Shown: positions 8,161-17,765 of the stretch, piece after piece
Numbering within the stretch: position 1 is the stretch's first letter
Layout: every line of letters begins with the position of its first letter
Origin: CAVSUZ01 sp963791885
GTDB taxonomy: Bacteria > Pseudomonadota > Alphaproteobacteria > Acetobacterales > Acetobacteraceae
Direction: 5' to 3'
Length of the DNA: 64,000 bases
Assembly: GCA_963791885.1 (NCBI GenBank)
Contig: CAWBUL010000006.1
Coordinates: 1,178,001 to 1,242,000 of the forward strand
Notes under the pieces: generated by a model
Databases searched by the model: none
Told to the model about the DNA's origin: nothing
What the model saw: only the letters and a program-made list of their open reading frames with translations
Position numbers and translations under genes: made by a program

Positions 8161-9559
8161 TTGGTGTGGACGGCCGCCGACGGCATCGACGTGCTAGAAT
8201 GAGGTCGTTGCTGATCTCAGACAAAGGAGGCCGTCCGTGGATCATATTAGCCGAATTGGGATGGATACGTCGAAACATGTCTTGCAGCTTCATGGTGTGA
8301 ACGCCGCCGAGATGCCGGTTCTTCGAAAGAAGTTGCGGCGTAAGGAGATGGTGGCGTTCTTCGCGAATCTTGCACCGACGGTGATCGCGGTCGAAGCCTG
8401 CGGTGCGAGCCATCATTGGGCACGGCTGCTGCAATTGCTTGGGCATACGGTAAGACTAATCCCGCCTCAGTTGCTCAAGCCATACGTCAAGCGCGGCAAG
8501 AACGATGCTGCAGACGCCGAGGCACTTTGCGAGGCGATGAGCCGGCCGACGACGCGCTTCGTGCCTGTGAAGACGGCTGAGCAGCAAGCAGCCTTGATGC
8601 TGGTCGGGTTACGCGATCGGCTGATCCGCAACCGCACGCAGCTGGCCAACGCCATCCGTGGCTATGCTGCCGAGTTTGGCCTTACGGCGGCCAAGGGAAT
8701 GGCGCACTTGGCGCAGCCTGCTCGAGCGCATCCAAGCCGACGAGGGTGTGCCCACCTTGGCGCGAGAGCTGTTTGCTATCCAGGCGAAAGAATATGAACA
8801 GATGGAGCAGCAGATCGACGAGGTCGATGCCAAGTTGATGGCCTGGCATCGGGCCAATGAGTGCAGCAGACGTCTTGCAAAGATCCCCGGCGTTGGCCCA
8901 ATTGCCGCGGCGATGCTGCTTATGAAGACCCCGGCGCCTGAGTTATTCCGATCGGGCCGCCAATTCGCTGCCTGGATCAGCTTGACACCAAAGGACCACT
9001 CTACCGCCGGCAAGGTGAGGCTTGGCGTTATCACGCGGGCCGGCGACGAGGGGCTGCGTAGCGTGTTGACAGTCGGAGCCACTGCCGTGATCAAACAGGC
9101 TCTACGTGGCGGAAGCGCCTCACCATGGTTCATCAAACTTCTCGTCCGCAAGCCGCCAAAGCTGGCCGCTGTAGCGCTCGCCAACAAGACAGCCCGCATC
9201 GCGTGGAAGCTGATGGTCACGGGCCAGAGCTACGCCATCAATACCAAGCCGGCTGCGACAGTTGGTGCCGTATAGAAGATCAGCCAGACACGGGGAGCAA
9301 CTCATCTGCAACCGTGCTGAGCCGATGCCAGAACTTGCAAGATAATGAGCAGATGGTGTGATCGATCGATCCAAGATGCGAGATACTCCGAATCACGCAT
9401 TGGCCACTCGTAGGTCGCAGTCGTGTTAGGAACTCGCGTCGCGGAAACCATCTTGGCCAGCGTTCATGTGCGAGCGCGACAACAGGCCGGACATATGAAC
9501 GCAAGCAATCTGATCAAACATTGGCTGAAAATGCTTGCGGGGAAGGCGGCCGTCCACAT
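8161..9559 (+). mobile_element. IS110-family (IS1111-like) element inside IS630
   Basis: Bounded by 14-bp subterminal inverted repeats TGTGGACGGCCGCC (8165-8178) and GGCGGCCGTCCACA (9545-9558). Such repeats are typical of the IS1111 group. ATG occurs once on each side (8158-8160, 9560-9562) and once in the rebuilt target. Confidence 0.85.
8237..9275 (+). pseudogene. IS110-family transposase, frameshifted
   Basis: The N-terminal DEDD domain is recognisable (RIGMDTSKHVLQLHGVN, VAVEACGASHHWARLLQLLG, KNDAADAEALCEAMSRP). The C-terminal transposase_20 domain also is (KIPGVGPIAAAMLLMKTPAP, SGRQFAAWISLTPKDHSTAG with its conserved Ser). The two lie in different frames and meet near 8715 (LTAAKGMAHL then LLERIQADEGVPTLAREL), so a small indel breaks the protein. 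GAGG-type ribosome site at 8226 and ATG 8237 start it. Confidence 0.88.
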
Positions 9560-10498
9560 ATGCGTCATGGTGCCGCAGCGGCCCCGTTTGAGCGGCAGGC
9601 CGGGCTGTGTGCGATCGAGCGCCTGGATCTGGCTCTTCTCATCGACCGACATCACCACCGCATGGGCCGGCGGATCAACATAGAGGCCGACGACATCGCG
9701 CAGCTTCTCGGCAAACCTCGGATCGGTGGACAGCTTGAAATGGCGCGTCCGGTGTGGCGGCAGGCCATGGGCGCGCCAGATGCGTTGCACCGAGCTGACG
9801 CTGATGCCGCTCACCTTTGCCATGGCCGCGGCGGTCCAGTGCGTGGCCTCACCAGGCGGATCAGCAAGCGTGAATGCAATCACCTGCTTGACCATATCCG
9901 GCGACAGCGGCGAGATGCGCGCGGGTCTGGTCTTGTCACGCAGCAACCCGTCCACCCCTGCCTGCATGAACCGTTCCTGCCAGCGCCAGACAGCGGTCTT
10001 GGCCACCCCGGCCTGACGCATGATCGCTGTGGTGCCGTGGCCGTCGGCCGTCATCAGCACGATCCGGGTGCGCCAAACGTGCTTCTGCGGGCTGTTGCGC
10101 TCGGCGATGATGGCGAGCAGCCGCTCACGATCGTTGCCTGTCACGTCGATGCTCCGGTGCGCATGCACTCGCGTCGCACAATGGACCGCGTCGGGGGAAT
10201 CCCTTCCGGATGCTTCCGTTAGGTTTTATCCACTAGCGTGCGCGGTCGGCGGTCAATTCTATCAGCGCGCACCATCACCTTCTCAATTGACGCGCGATTC
10301 CGGGGGAGATTGCCTCGGCCTTTCGCGCTTGAAGTAGGATGGCATTCTCGTGCGTGCACTGGCTTGTGAACTCAAAGAGGCCGTCTTCCGCATATACGCG
10401 TTTGCAGGAGAAAGCGGCTGCGGCATTTGAAAGCCCACGCGTTAAGAGAGTCCGAAATAGTTCAACATTCTGCAAGACGAGATTGCATCAAGTCACCC

Positions 10499-11617
10499 AT
10501 GCGAATTCTGTTTATGACTGCACATGCATACCTGCCTCGGCAAGCGGGCGGTATCGAAGCCGTGACGCAACAGCTCGCGCAGGCATTCGCGAAACGAGGC
10601 CATGAGACTGCGATCGCGACAGAGCTGAGCTTCCGCAACACGAAGGGCGCGGCGTACGCGATGCGACTCGCTCGGCACCGCGCCGGATACATTCTCGGCC
10701 GCTACGATGGTCAGGCGGTGTATCGGGTGCGGAAGATTATTGTCCATGCTGAGCTTGCATTGGACAAATTCCGGCCCGATTGCGTCGTCGTGCAATCGAC
10801 GGATGCGATGCCATTGGCTCGGGCGGTCAACGACCGCGGGATTCCGCTGGTGGTCTATTGGCATGATGTGTTCACGCACCGCAACTGCGCGCCAGCTGAA
10901 TTGCTGGCCAGCTTTTGTGCGAATTCGAACTTTACGGCATCGGTGTACGAAAACTTGTTCGGCGTGAAGGCGGTTGTTATCCCGCCCCTGATCGACCGGA
11001 CGCTATTCGAGGCGGATTGTATCGGGGCAGACTGCGTGACCTTCGTCAATCCGCATTCGGACAAAGGCGCGGTTCTGGCGACCGAGATTGCCGCCCGGTG
11101 CCCTGATATTACCTTCGAATTCGTCGAATCGTGGATGCTTGACCCAGCAACACGGCGGTGGCTGTTCCGGCGGCTATCCGAACTCCCCAACGTCCGGTTT
11201 ACGCCACGCCAGTCTGACATGCGCCCGATTTACGGGCGGACCAGTATTCTGCTTGCGCCCAGTCAATGTGCGGAGGGCTGGGGACGCGTGGCGTCAGGAG
11301 CTCACGTCAGCGGGTGTCCGGTCGTCGGATCGCGGCTCGGCGGCCTGATCGAGGCGATCGGGCCCGGCGGCATGCTGATTGATCCCGCGGCGCCGGCGGA
11401 GGTTTGGTGCAAGGCGCTGCGAACGCTGTGGCGTGATAAGCAATGCTATGCCGCGCTGTCAGACGCGGCGAGGCGCTATTCGAAGCGCGACGATGTCAGC
11501 GAATCCGCACTGGTGGATCGAATGTTCGCGGAGATCGAGGCGGCGATCGCGTTGCGGGACGCTCCGCGTGAGGCGGCTGCCCAAGCGGCCACCGCCGGGG
11601 AGTTCGGAGATGGATAA
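10499..11617 (+). CDS. Glycosyltransferase, GT4-like (GT-B fold)
   Basis: A 372-residue GT-B glycosyltransferase that would transfer a sugar from a nucleotide-sugar during surface polysaccharide synthesis at the inner membrane. The N-terminus MRILFMTAHAYLPRQAGGIE carries the usual GG-IE acceptor-side loop. The C-terminal donor half shows SILLAPSQCAEGWGRVASGA and GCPVVGSRLGGLIEAIGPGG, the family's E-x7-E region and glycine-rich end. The longer frame from 10427 lacks homology before MRILF, so 10499 is preferred. It overlaps the next gene by 8 bases. Confidence 0.85.
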   Translation: MRILFMTAHAYLPRQAGGIEAVTQQLAQAFAKRGHETAIATELSFRNTKGAAYAMRLARHRAGYILGRYDGQAVYRVRKIIVHAELALDKFRPDCVVVQSTDAMPLARAVNDRGIPLVVYWHDVFTHRNCAPAELLASFCANSNFTASVYENLFGVKAVVIPPLIDRTLFEADCIGADCVTFVNPHSDKGAVLATEIAARCPDITFEFVESWMLDPATRRWLFRRLSELPNVRFTPRQSDMRPIYGRTSILLAPSQCAEGWGRVASGAHVSGCPVVGSRLGGLIEAIGPGGMLIDPAAPAEVWCKALRTLWRDKQCYAALSDAARRYSKRDDVSESALVDRMFAEIEAAIALRDAPREAAAQAATAGEFGDG

Positions 11618-12476
11618 TGTGCGAACAGCTCTCTTGCTTCGTACGGACCGCTTAGGTGCGATGGAACAGGCGTTTCTTTCGGCGCTCCGGATGGAGACCG
11701 GGTTTTATGTCGCTGTGATTGTGGACGAAACCGCTGGACCGATCGACTGCGGCACGTTTGCGAAGATTAGCGTGACACGCCCCGGAGCCGCCCGGCTCGG
11801 GCTTTATTGTCCACGGGACTTTACCCGGCGTTGCGGCGATTATGGTCTGTATCTTGCGCGGCGGGCGATGCCGGCCGTCGAGCATTTTTGGCAGATTGAA
11901 CCCGATGTCAGAGGTGCATTTTCCAGTTGGGGAGATCTGTTCCGGATCTTCGATGCAGATCCAGATGCGGATTTGATCGGCTTCGACCTTCGGCCGTCGG
12001 AGCCGGACCACTGGTCGTATCCGTCCATGCTGCAGCGAACGCAGGAGATTTACCGGTGCCTGTTCGGGCTTACGCGATTCTCGGCACGCGCCCTCGATTA
12101 TTGCTATGCCGCGCGGCGCCGTAATTTTTATAATGTATGGGCCCGCGTAATGTGGCCCAACGACGAGACTTTCACGGCAACAATTCTTGTGAACGCCGGG
12201 ATGAGGGTGCGCGACGCAAACACCTTTGGTCCTACTGTCTATACGCGCGACAGCTTCTGCTATACCACGGTGTTCCGGGGCGAAGAGTTCGCGACAGCGG
12301 CCTCGCCGGGACTTGTGTATCACCCCGTGCTTCGGGGCGAAGATTATGAGCGCAGGGTGGCGAGGCTTCACAGCAGTCCTCGATTCGAACATATGAGACG
12401 CCGGCTGGTGAAGGCGGTCATGACCAGCGGTCACCGAGGGCTGCTCGGATCTCTGAGGAGGGCATTGCCAAGTTAA
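11610..12476 (+). CDS. Putative glycosyltransferase-like protein, 3' end clipped by IS6
   Basis: A 288-residue cytoplasmic protein translated from ATG 11610, overlapping the upstream glycosyltransferase. It resembles DUF3405-type sugar transferases (RTALLLRTDRLGAMEQAFLS, HFWQIEPDVRGAFSSWGDLF, DADADLIGFDLRPSEPDH, ARVMWPNDETFTATILV), where EPDVR would be the metal/nucleotide-sugar site; this family call is tentative. Its last codons (ALPS-stop) lie inside the IS6 inverted repeat starting at 12461, so the natural C-terminus has been replaced. Confidence 0.6.
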   Translation: MDNVRTALLLRTDRLGAMEQAFLSALRMETGFYVAVIVDETAGPIDCGTFAKISVTRPGAARLGLYCPRDFTRRCGDYGLYLARRAMPAVEHFWQIEPDVRGAFSSWGDLFRIFDADPDADLIGFDLRPSEPDHWSYPSMLQRTQEIYRCLFGLTRFSARALDYCYAARRRNFYNVWARVMWPNDETFTATILVNAGMRVRDANTFGPTVYTRDSFCYTTVFRGEEFATAASPGLVYHPVLRGEDYERRVARLHSSPRFEHMRRRLVKAVMTSGHRGLLGSLRRALPS

Positions 12477-13289
12477 CCGATTGAGGAACAAATTGGGGCT
12501 AATGACATAGGCATCCTGAGCCTTATCCCACTGCTGAACAGAGGTCTCCCGTCGTCAGGTCCGAAATGCTTTGGTCGGAACACGCCGATAGCCGACGGCC
12601 CCGAGGCGATGACGCCGTGACCGGAAATGACCGCAGATGATGGCGTGTGCCGAGAGGAAGTCCTGTGCCTGGTCGCGTGACTTGAACCGCTGCATCTGCC
12701 GCTCCCGCCGTCGCGTTGGCCGGTGTGAGTTTTCCGCTCGGTTATTCCGGTAGGGGCTGGTCCGGTGTTTGATGTCGGGCAGGAGGGTGCGGTGCGCAAC
12801 GCCATAGCTCCGCAGACTGTCTGTGACGAGGCGCTTCGTTTGTATTGCAGGCCTCGCAGCAGGCGCTTGAGAAAGCGTTTGGCGGCCGCACCATCGCGTT
12901 TCTCCTGCACTAGAATGTCCCGCACGACCCCGTGCTGATCCCACGGCACGCCAGATATAATGCAGCATGCCTCGGATCCGAACGAACACTTCATCGAGGT
13001 GCCAGGTGTCCCCAGGCTGGCGTCGGCGGCGGCGTAGCCGTTTGGCAAACTCGGGGCCGAACTTTCGGCACCAGTTCCGGATGCTTTCGTGGGTGACCAG
13101 CACGCCACGCTCGGCCAAGATCAGTTCGACGTCGCGCAGGCTGAGGCTGAACGCATGATACAGCCACACGGCGTTGCTGATGATCTCGCCGGGAAGCGGT
13201 GGCGACGATATGAACTGGGCCCTGGTGTCATCTGGTCAGCTTCGCCGGCCTGCCCTCGCGACGCCAGCCGCGACTAACTTGGCAACGCC
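12461..13289 (-). mobile_element. IS6-family element
   Basis: 829 bp with ends GGCATTGCCAAGTTA (12461) and, reversed, GGCGTTGCCAAGTTA (ending 13289). A second copy lies at 60792-61622. The 8 bases on each side differ (CTGAGGAG, GACCAGAG), so no target duplication remains and the flanks may have been rearranged. Confidence 0.85.
12555..13200 (-). pseudogene. IS6-family transposase, multiply frameshifted
   Basis: The protein (AVWLYHAFSLSLRDVELILA, RRRQPGDTWHLDEVFVRI, NRAENSHRPTRRRERQMQRF) aligns throughout with the copy at 60.9-61.5 kb. A base is missing near 13190, which destroys the start. The stretch between about 12835 and 12945 (DQHGVVRDILVQEKRDGAAA, KRFLKRLLRGLQ) is out of frame and restored by a second indel. 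The DDE residues remain, but the gene cannot be translated whole. Confidence 0.85.
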
Positions 13290-13360
13290 GACCAGAGCTT
13301 CGCCGCGAATGTCTACCTCGCCGTTGCCGTCATCCATTCACGATGACGGGCCCTGGTCTA

Positions 13361-13409
13361 AAGCGAGATTCACGCACTCCGATGTGTCCGCCTCGCGCGA
13401 TCTCACTTT
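13361..13409. repeat. Dispersed ~48-bp palindromic repeat, copy A
   Basis: Starts AAGCGAGATTCACGC and ends GCGCGATCTCACTTT; the ends can pair (GCGAGAT with ATCTCAC/GC). A near-identical copy lies at 25366-25413. It overlaps the 3' end of the methylase gene by two bases. Confidence 0.7.
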
Positions 13410-16400
13410 ACACCATGTCGAATGCCGCGAGGCACCAAGCGGGCGCGTCGGGCCAGCTGCGGTGGGTGAAGCTGTCCAGGATGCGCACGTATTGCGTTCG
13501 CGTGAGGCCGTAGGCGTGCGCAACCACCGCATCCATCTCGGCCCGAATGCGCCAGCGTTCCGCCATTTCGGATACAATCGGCCAATCTCCGTGCCATGCC
13601 GTACCTGTCTGCTCCTGGCAAAGAGGGGCGAAGCCGGCGTGATTGCAGCAGAGCCGCAAGGTGCCGTGCGCGAGCAGGCGCTCGGCTTCGGGGGGTAGAG
13701 GACAGATCGGGCATGCTTCCAGCAGAAACAGGTTCACGGTCGCGGCGATCTTCTGGCGCAGCGCCCAGTCGAAGGTGAAGCTGTTGAGAATGGCGCACAG
13801 CACCAGCGCGGTGGCATTCGGTCGCAGCGCCGGGGTGCGCTCGACCGGCGCGGTGTCGTTGCAGATCGAACCGGGGGGCAGGATGGCGGCAATGGACGTG
13901 CGCTCATCGGTGGAGCGGGCGATCTTGCGCAGTGCGAGGCGGAAATGATGGGACGCTGCGACCCAGGTGGTTCGGTCGTTCAGTGCCTTCAGGGGTACGG
14001 CGTAGCGCGGCGCGGACCACTGATCGGTGAACTGGTGAATGGTCTTACCTTCATGAAATGTTAGTCCCGCGTCCCGCAGGGATGAAGCAGGAACGACACG
14101 GTGCGCGTCGTCGGTGATGTTCATCTCGCGCCCCAGCCGTATCCCGCGCGCTTGGCACCATTCCCTCAGCGTCTGGCGGCCGAGGAACATCTGGCGGGCG
14201 AGCGCCATGTCCTCGGCGGACCGCAGTTCGAGGAAGCCAAGGCCAGGACCGCCGGTCGCTTCGAGGAAGGCGCGGTCGTAGGTAACGGTGCGGCCCAGTG
14301 CATCGGCCTCTGCCAAATCCGACAGGTAAAAGCCACAGGTGATCGCGTCGGTCGGTCCGGGGCGGCGAGCGACAAGCAGGGCGAAGCGGAAGCTCGCGTG
14401 AATATCGAAGAAGCGGCGCCGGTTTTCGAAGGACAGGCAGGTTTCGATCCGTGCGGCGTCGAAGAACAGACGGCGCGTGGCGGCAGCCCCGTCGTTGGCG
14501 TGGAAGGCTGACGGCACCACCATGCCGATGGCTCCCGCATGGCCCGACAGCTGCAGCGTGCGTTCGGCGAAGACGCGAAACGTGTCCAGCCGCGAGGGGG
14601 AGCCGCCGGTCTGGCAGCGATAGAGACGGCTGACTGCTCGATGCTGTCGAGTGAAACCGTCGCGGTAGGCGCGCAGCCGGCCCGCCACATCCTCCGGCGT
14701 TTCGAGTTTGGCGGCGAATTCAGCGCCATTGGCCTGCAGGACCTCCCACGGCGGGTTGCATAACACCGCGTCGAACCCGGCATGGCCCGAGGCGAAGACG
14801 TCTGGAAACACGGCGTCCCAGGATAGGCTGGAGGCGCCGGCAGCCATCAGTTGCGACTGAACCGGCGTCAGGTCTGTGGGCCAGGATGTGGTCTCGGCGA
14901 CGTGGCGGGCGAGGGCAAGCCATTCGTCATCGGCCGGCGGCAGGGCCAGCATGACCGCGCCGGCCCAGGCACGTGCCAGGTTTCGCCACGGTGCGAGCAT
15001 GCGATCGAGCCGTGCTTTTGTGCCGTCCTTCCGCTGCTGGTCGGCCAGGTCGCGTCCCACGGTGGCATTCAATGCCGCGACATCAAGCGTCGATTTCGCT
15101 CGCACGCGTTCCAGTTCACGCAGCACGGCGCCTGCGAGCAGCGAATCGACGGGGGAGCGAGTGACCGGCAACGTGGCGAGATCACCGAGCATGGGGCCAC
15201 TGAGTGAGTCGCCGGCCACGAGACGATGGTCGAGAAAGGTCAGCGGCAATCCTTCGGCATGCGATTCCAGCCAGAGCGACAGCTTGGCCAGTTCAATCGC
15301 CAGCGGATTGCGATCGATGCCATAAAGGCAGCTCACCGCCACCATCCGCCGGCACAAGGCGCGCGCGTGCTCTTCCGACACGCCCCAGCCGTTTCCCTCC
15401 GATACGCGTGACGGCAAATAAGCGGCAAGAGTTTCGGCCGAGGGCAGCGCGTCCAACCGGACACGGCGGGATGGGTCAGCATCGCAGGCCACGCACGCGG
15501 CGTAGAGCGAGTTGGCCAGAAAGCGGCAGGACTCTACCAGAAAGTGGCCGCTCCCGGCGGCCGGGTCGACGATCTTGATGCCGAGAATGGCAGTAGGATT
15601 CCGATCGTCGGGCGGGCACCGCGCGGCGACAATGGGACCGAGCGTTTGTTGCACCAGAAACCGGACGAACGGGCGCGGCGTGTAGAATGAGCCGCTGCTT
15701 TTGCGGCCCGGTCCATCGCGCAGAAGGAAACGGCCCGCGGCGATGCGGGGCTGCTGGTCGAGCAGTCCTTCATACACGTGGCCGAGCTCCTCCACGCCGA
15801 GCGCGCCGTGGCGGACTCGTTCGCGCCCCTTCGGTCCGGCGGTCCAGAGCAGGCGATCGAGCAGTCCTGCGACCGCAGTCTCGCCCCATGTCAGGACCTC
15901 AAGCGAGGGCATGGCGCTGCTGCTGAACAGCGCACCAGCGAGCGGCGGAATCTGCGTCTCGCCGGCGTCGAGGCCGTCACGGCAGACCGCGAAGAGCGTG
16001 CGCAACCCACCTTCGAGTAGGCGGCCGGACGGGGCAGCGTGGTCCAGCACTTCGCGGACGAGGGGGGCCAGTACGGTGCCGGGCGAGAGAGCTTGGCGCC
16101 AGAGAGCGCTTTCGGTGAAGCGTCCGCCGAGGGATCCGCTCTCCAGCTTGAGAATGAAGAGCAGCCGCTCCATCAGGATCAGCCCCTGGGCCCAGAGACT
16201 GTCGGCCGCAGTGAGGCGACCCGCATTATCCGCATGGCGCACGACCGCGTCGAGAAACAGACTCAGCGCGTCGCGCGCCTGGGCGCGAAGCGCGGCCGTG
16301 ACCCCCGCCTGATTGAGACGCCCGGCATCCAGCAGGCTAGGCATCGCATCGGCCGCTTCGGGTCGCGCGAGTGCGTGCAAGAGAAGAAAAGGGCTTGGTG

Positions 16401-16926
16401 GAGAGGCGCGGTTCCAGTCGCTGAAATCGAAACCGATTGCGCCGTCCGCGCGAGCCGGGTCGGAGATCAGCAGCCGGGCTTCCCGTCCGCTTAGAATCAG
16501 CCCGCGCGCTTCGCGCCCGGCCAACAGCACGCGTTGGGCTCGTCGCATGGGGCTCAGGCGATGGCTGCTGGCGGTTCGGCGTGACGCCTCGAACGCGTCG
16601 TGGGCGCCTACGCACCAAACACGCAGTGAGGCGCCTTCCGATTGAAGCAGGAAGCCGCCGTCCTCGAGGCCTTCGCGCGTGCGTACCGGAGCGGCGCGAC
16701 GCGGCGCGGCGTATCCGCATGTGGTAGCCAGCGATGGAAGCAGAACGCACGCGACACGGGCATCGCCGGCGCGCACGGGTAAGTCACGAAGAGCAGTGCG
16801 GAAAATTTTCCATCGAGTGCAGGACAGGAGTTGCCGCTGCGCAAGCCAACTCGCCAGCTCGTTGCGCACAAAGCTCTCTGGCAACGCGGCCCCGGATACC
16901 GTGCAAGCGCTGAAGTCCAACGTCAC
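13408..16926 (-). CDS. N6-adenine DNA methyltransferase (DrmMI/Eco57I-like), 1172 aa
   Basis: A large single-chain amino-methyltransferase expected to methylate adenine in DNA using S-adenosylmethionine. Motifs in order: GSFYTP (412-417, cofactor side), DPAAGSGHF (454-462, motif I), GIDRNPLAIELAKLSLWL (536-553, motif II) and NPPWEVL (724-730, catalytic NPPW). The ~400-residue N-terminal and ~450-residue C-terminal parts presumably read the target or contact partners; no nuclease motif is visible. The GTG start at 16926 overlaps the helicase stop (GTGA), so the two are co-translated. Architecture and pairing with an SNF2 helicase match the DrmMI of class 1 DISARM. A type II Eco57I-like or PglX-like relative is the alternative. 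Confidence 0.85.
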   Translation of the reverse strand: MTLDFSACTVSGAALPESFVRNELASWLAQRQLLSCTRWKIFRTALRDLPVRAGDARVACVLLPSLATTCGYAAPRRAAPVRTREGLEDGGFLLQSEGASLRVWCVGAHDAFEASRRTASSHRLSPMRRAQRVLLAGREARGLILSGREARLLISDPARADGAIGFDFSDWNRASPPSPFLLLHALARPEAADAMPSLLDAGRLNQAGVTAALRAQARDALSLFLDAVVRHADNAGRLTAADSLWAQGLILMERLLFILKLESGSLGGRFTESALWRQALSPGTVLAPLVREVLDHAAPSGRLLEGGLRTLFAVCRDGLDAGETQIPPLAGALFSSSAMPSLEVLTWGETAVAGLLDRLLWTAGPKGRERVRHGALGVEELGHVYEGLLDQQPRIAAGRFLLRDGPGRKSSGSFYTPRPFVRFLVQQTLGPIVAARCPPDDRNPTAILGIKIVDPAAGSGHFLVESCRFLANSLYAACVACDADPSRRVRLDALPSAETLAAYLPSRVSEGNGWGVSEEHARALCRRMVAVSCLYGIDRNPLAIELAKLSLWLESHAEGLPLTFLDHRLVAGDSLSGPMLGDLATLPVTRSPVDSLLAGAVLRELERVRAKSTLDVAALNATVGRDLADQQRKDGTKARLDRMLAPWRNLARAWAGAVMLALPPADDEWLALARHVAETTSWPTDLTPVQSQLMAAGASSLSWDAVFPDVFASGHAGFDAVLCNPPWEVLQANGAEFAAKLETPEDVAGRLRAYRDGFTRQHRAVSRLYRCQTGGSPSRLDTFRVFAERTLQLSGHAGAIGMVVPSAFHANDGAAATRRLFFDAARIETCLSFENRRRFFDIHASFRFALLVARRPGPTDAITCGFYLSDLAEADALGRTVTYDRAFLEATGGPGLGFLELRSAEDMALARQMFLGRQTLREWCQARGIRLGREMNITDDAHRVVPASSLRDAGLTFHEGKTIHQFTDQWSAPRYAVPLKALNDRTTWVAASHHFRLALRKIARSTDERTSIAAILPPGSICNDTAPVERTPALRPNATALVLCAILNSFTFDWALRQKIAATVNLFLLEACPICPLPPEAERLLAHGTLRLCCNHAGFAPLCQEQTGTAWHGDWPIVSEMAERWRIRAEMDAVVAHAYGLTRTQYVRILDSFTHRSWPDAPAWCLAAFDMV

Positions 16927-17765
16927 GGAATAAGCATCAGCAGGCCGGTGGGGCGCAGGCTCGGGGCGTGCAGCGTCGGCGCCGGGTGCGGTGCGGGCTT
17001 TGCCGGTTCGGGCGCGTCATCCGTGTGGAAGAGGTCCTGCGCCCGCGGCAGGGTCGTGGTCGCGGTATGCCAGAGTGAGTTGCGCGCCGCGTGTGCACGG
17101 GTGAATACGTCTGCCCGGCACTGCATCTCCTTCTCGGCGATGGCGTGCGCCGCCGTTATCCGCTCGGGCGCCCAATCGGCGAAGCAGCGATCCCAGACAT
17201 CCGTCATCGGATCGGCCTTGTGCCGCGCCAGGGCCAGCCATTCGGTTGCATCCGAGAGCAGGCGCGGCCGGCCGCGGCGGGGTGCCAGCACGGCGAAGGA
17301 ATAGCTGAATGATGCTTCGTAGCTGCTGTTGATTTCCATTGCGTAGGTCAGCAGCACGGCTGGACCGCCCCGCGCCACGGCGACGCGGCAATCGGGGATG
17401 CCTGTTGGGATCTGCGCGCGCGCGATTGCGCGTTGCACGAGGGGATGCGCCGCGCCGAGGAATCCGACCGGCCGATCGTCTGACACGAACACATCGGGAT
17501 CGCGCGTGAAGCGGAACACGCGATCCGCAGGATCGAATCCCGGCACACCATCCAGCCCACCGCTCCAGGCCTCATTGAGGTGGAGTACGTTCGGCCGGGT
17601 TTGGGGCAGGGCGGTATCGGCCGATATCACCTCAGCGACGAAGTCCGGCAGATCGATTGCGAGTACACGATCTAAGATCGCTGCCGCGCGGCCCGCAGCG
17701 TCTACATCTTGCGCCGTGGCGGCGAGCGGCATCCAACGCGAAGCGCATCGCCGCGCGGCCGTCAT
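16923..17765 (-). CDS. C-terminal part of SNF2-type helicase (frameshifted from upstream ORF)
   Basis: A 280-residue frame whose first ~20 residues are antisense-like. From DAAGRAAAILDRVLAIDLPD on it reads as the C-terminal region of RapA/DrmD-like helicases (LHLNEAWSGGLDGVPGFDP, FRFTRDPDVF, PVGFLGAAHPLVQRAIARAQ). It overlaps the helicase ORF in another frame between 17632 and 17765, so one indel near 17735 explains the split and the full gene would run 19827 to 16923 (about 968 residues). Translation from ATG 17765 as a separate subunit cannot be excluded. Its TGA overlaps the GTG of the methylase. Confidence 0.7.
   Translation of the reverse strand: MTAARRCASRWMPLAATAQDVDAAGRAAAILDRVLAIDLPDFVAEVISADTALPQTRPNVLHLNEAWSGGLDGVPGFDPADRVFRFTRDPDVFVSDDRPVGFLGAAHPLVQRAIARAQIPTGIPDCRVAVARGGPAVLLTYAMEINSSYEASFSYSFAVLAPRRGRPRLLSDATEWLALARHKADPMTDVWDRCFADWAPERITAAHAIAEKEMQCRADVFTRAHAARNSLWHTATTTLPRAQDLFHTDDAPEPAKPAPHPAPTLHAPSLRPTGLLMLIP

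Larger units (their letters stand above)
7687..10168 (-). pseudogene. IS630-family transposase split by IS110
   Basis: The N-terminal part (from MHAHRSIDVTGNDRERLLAI at 10168 to RCGTMTH near 9563) holds the HTH (IMRQAGVAKTAVWRWQERFM) and the first DDE motif (VMSVDEKSQIQALDRTQPGL). The C-terminal part restarts at 8160 with HDYRRHGTTTLFAALNVLDG and holds the second Asp (AILDNYAVHKHPKV) and the Glu (SWLNAVEGFFAKLSKRRLKR). Splicing the halves at the shared ATG gives one unbroken transposase of about 348 residues. Its stop TAG (7687-7689) contains the TA target. Confidence 0.88.
7690..10233 (-). mobile_element. IS630-family element interrupted by IS110
   Basis: Terminal repeats GTGGATCGAATCTAAC (from 7690) and, reversed, GTGGATAAAACCTAAC (ending 10233), flanked by TA on both sides (7688-7689, 10234-10235) within CTAG. 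About 1.14 kb without the IS110 insertion at 8161-9559. Confidence 0.88.
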
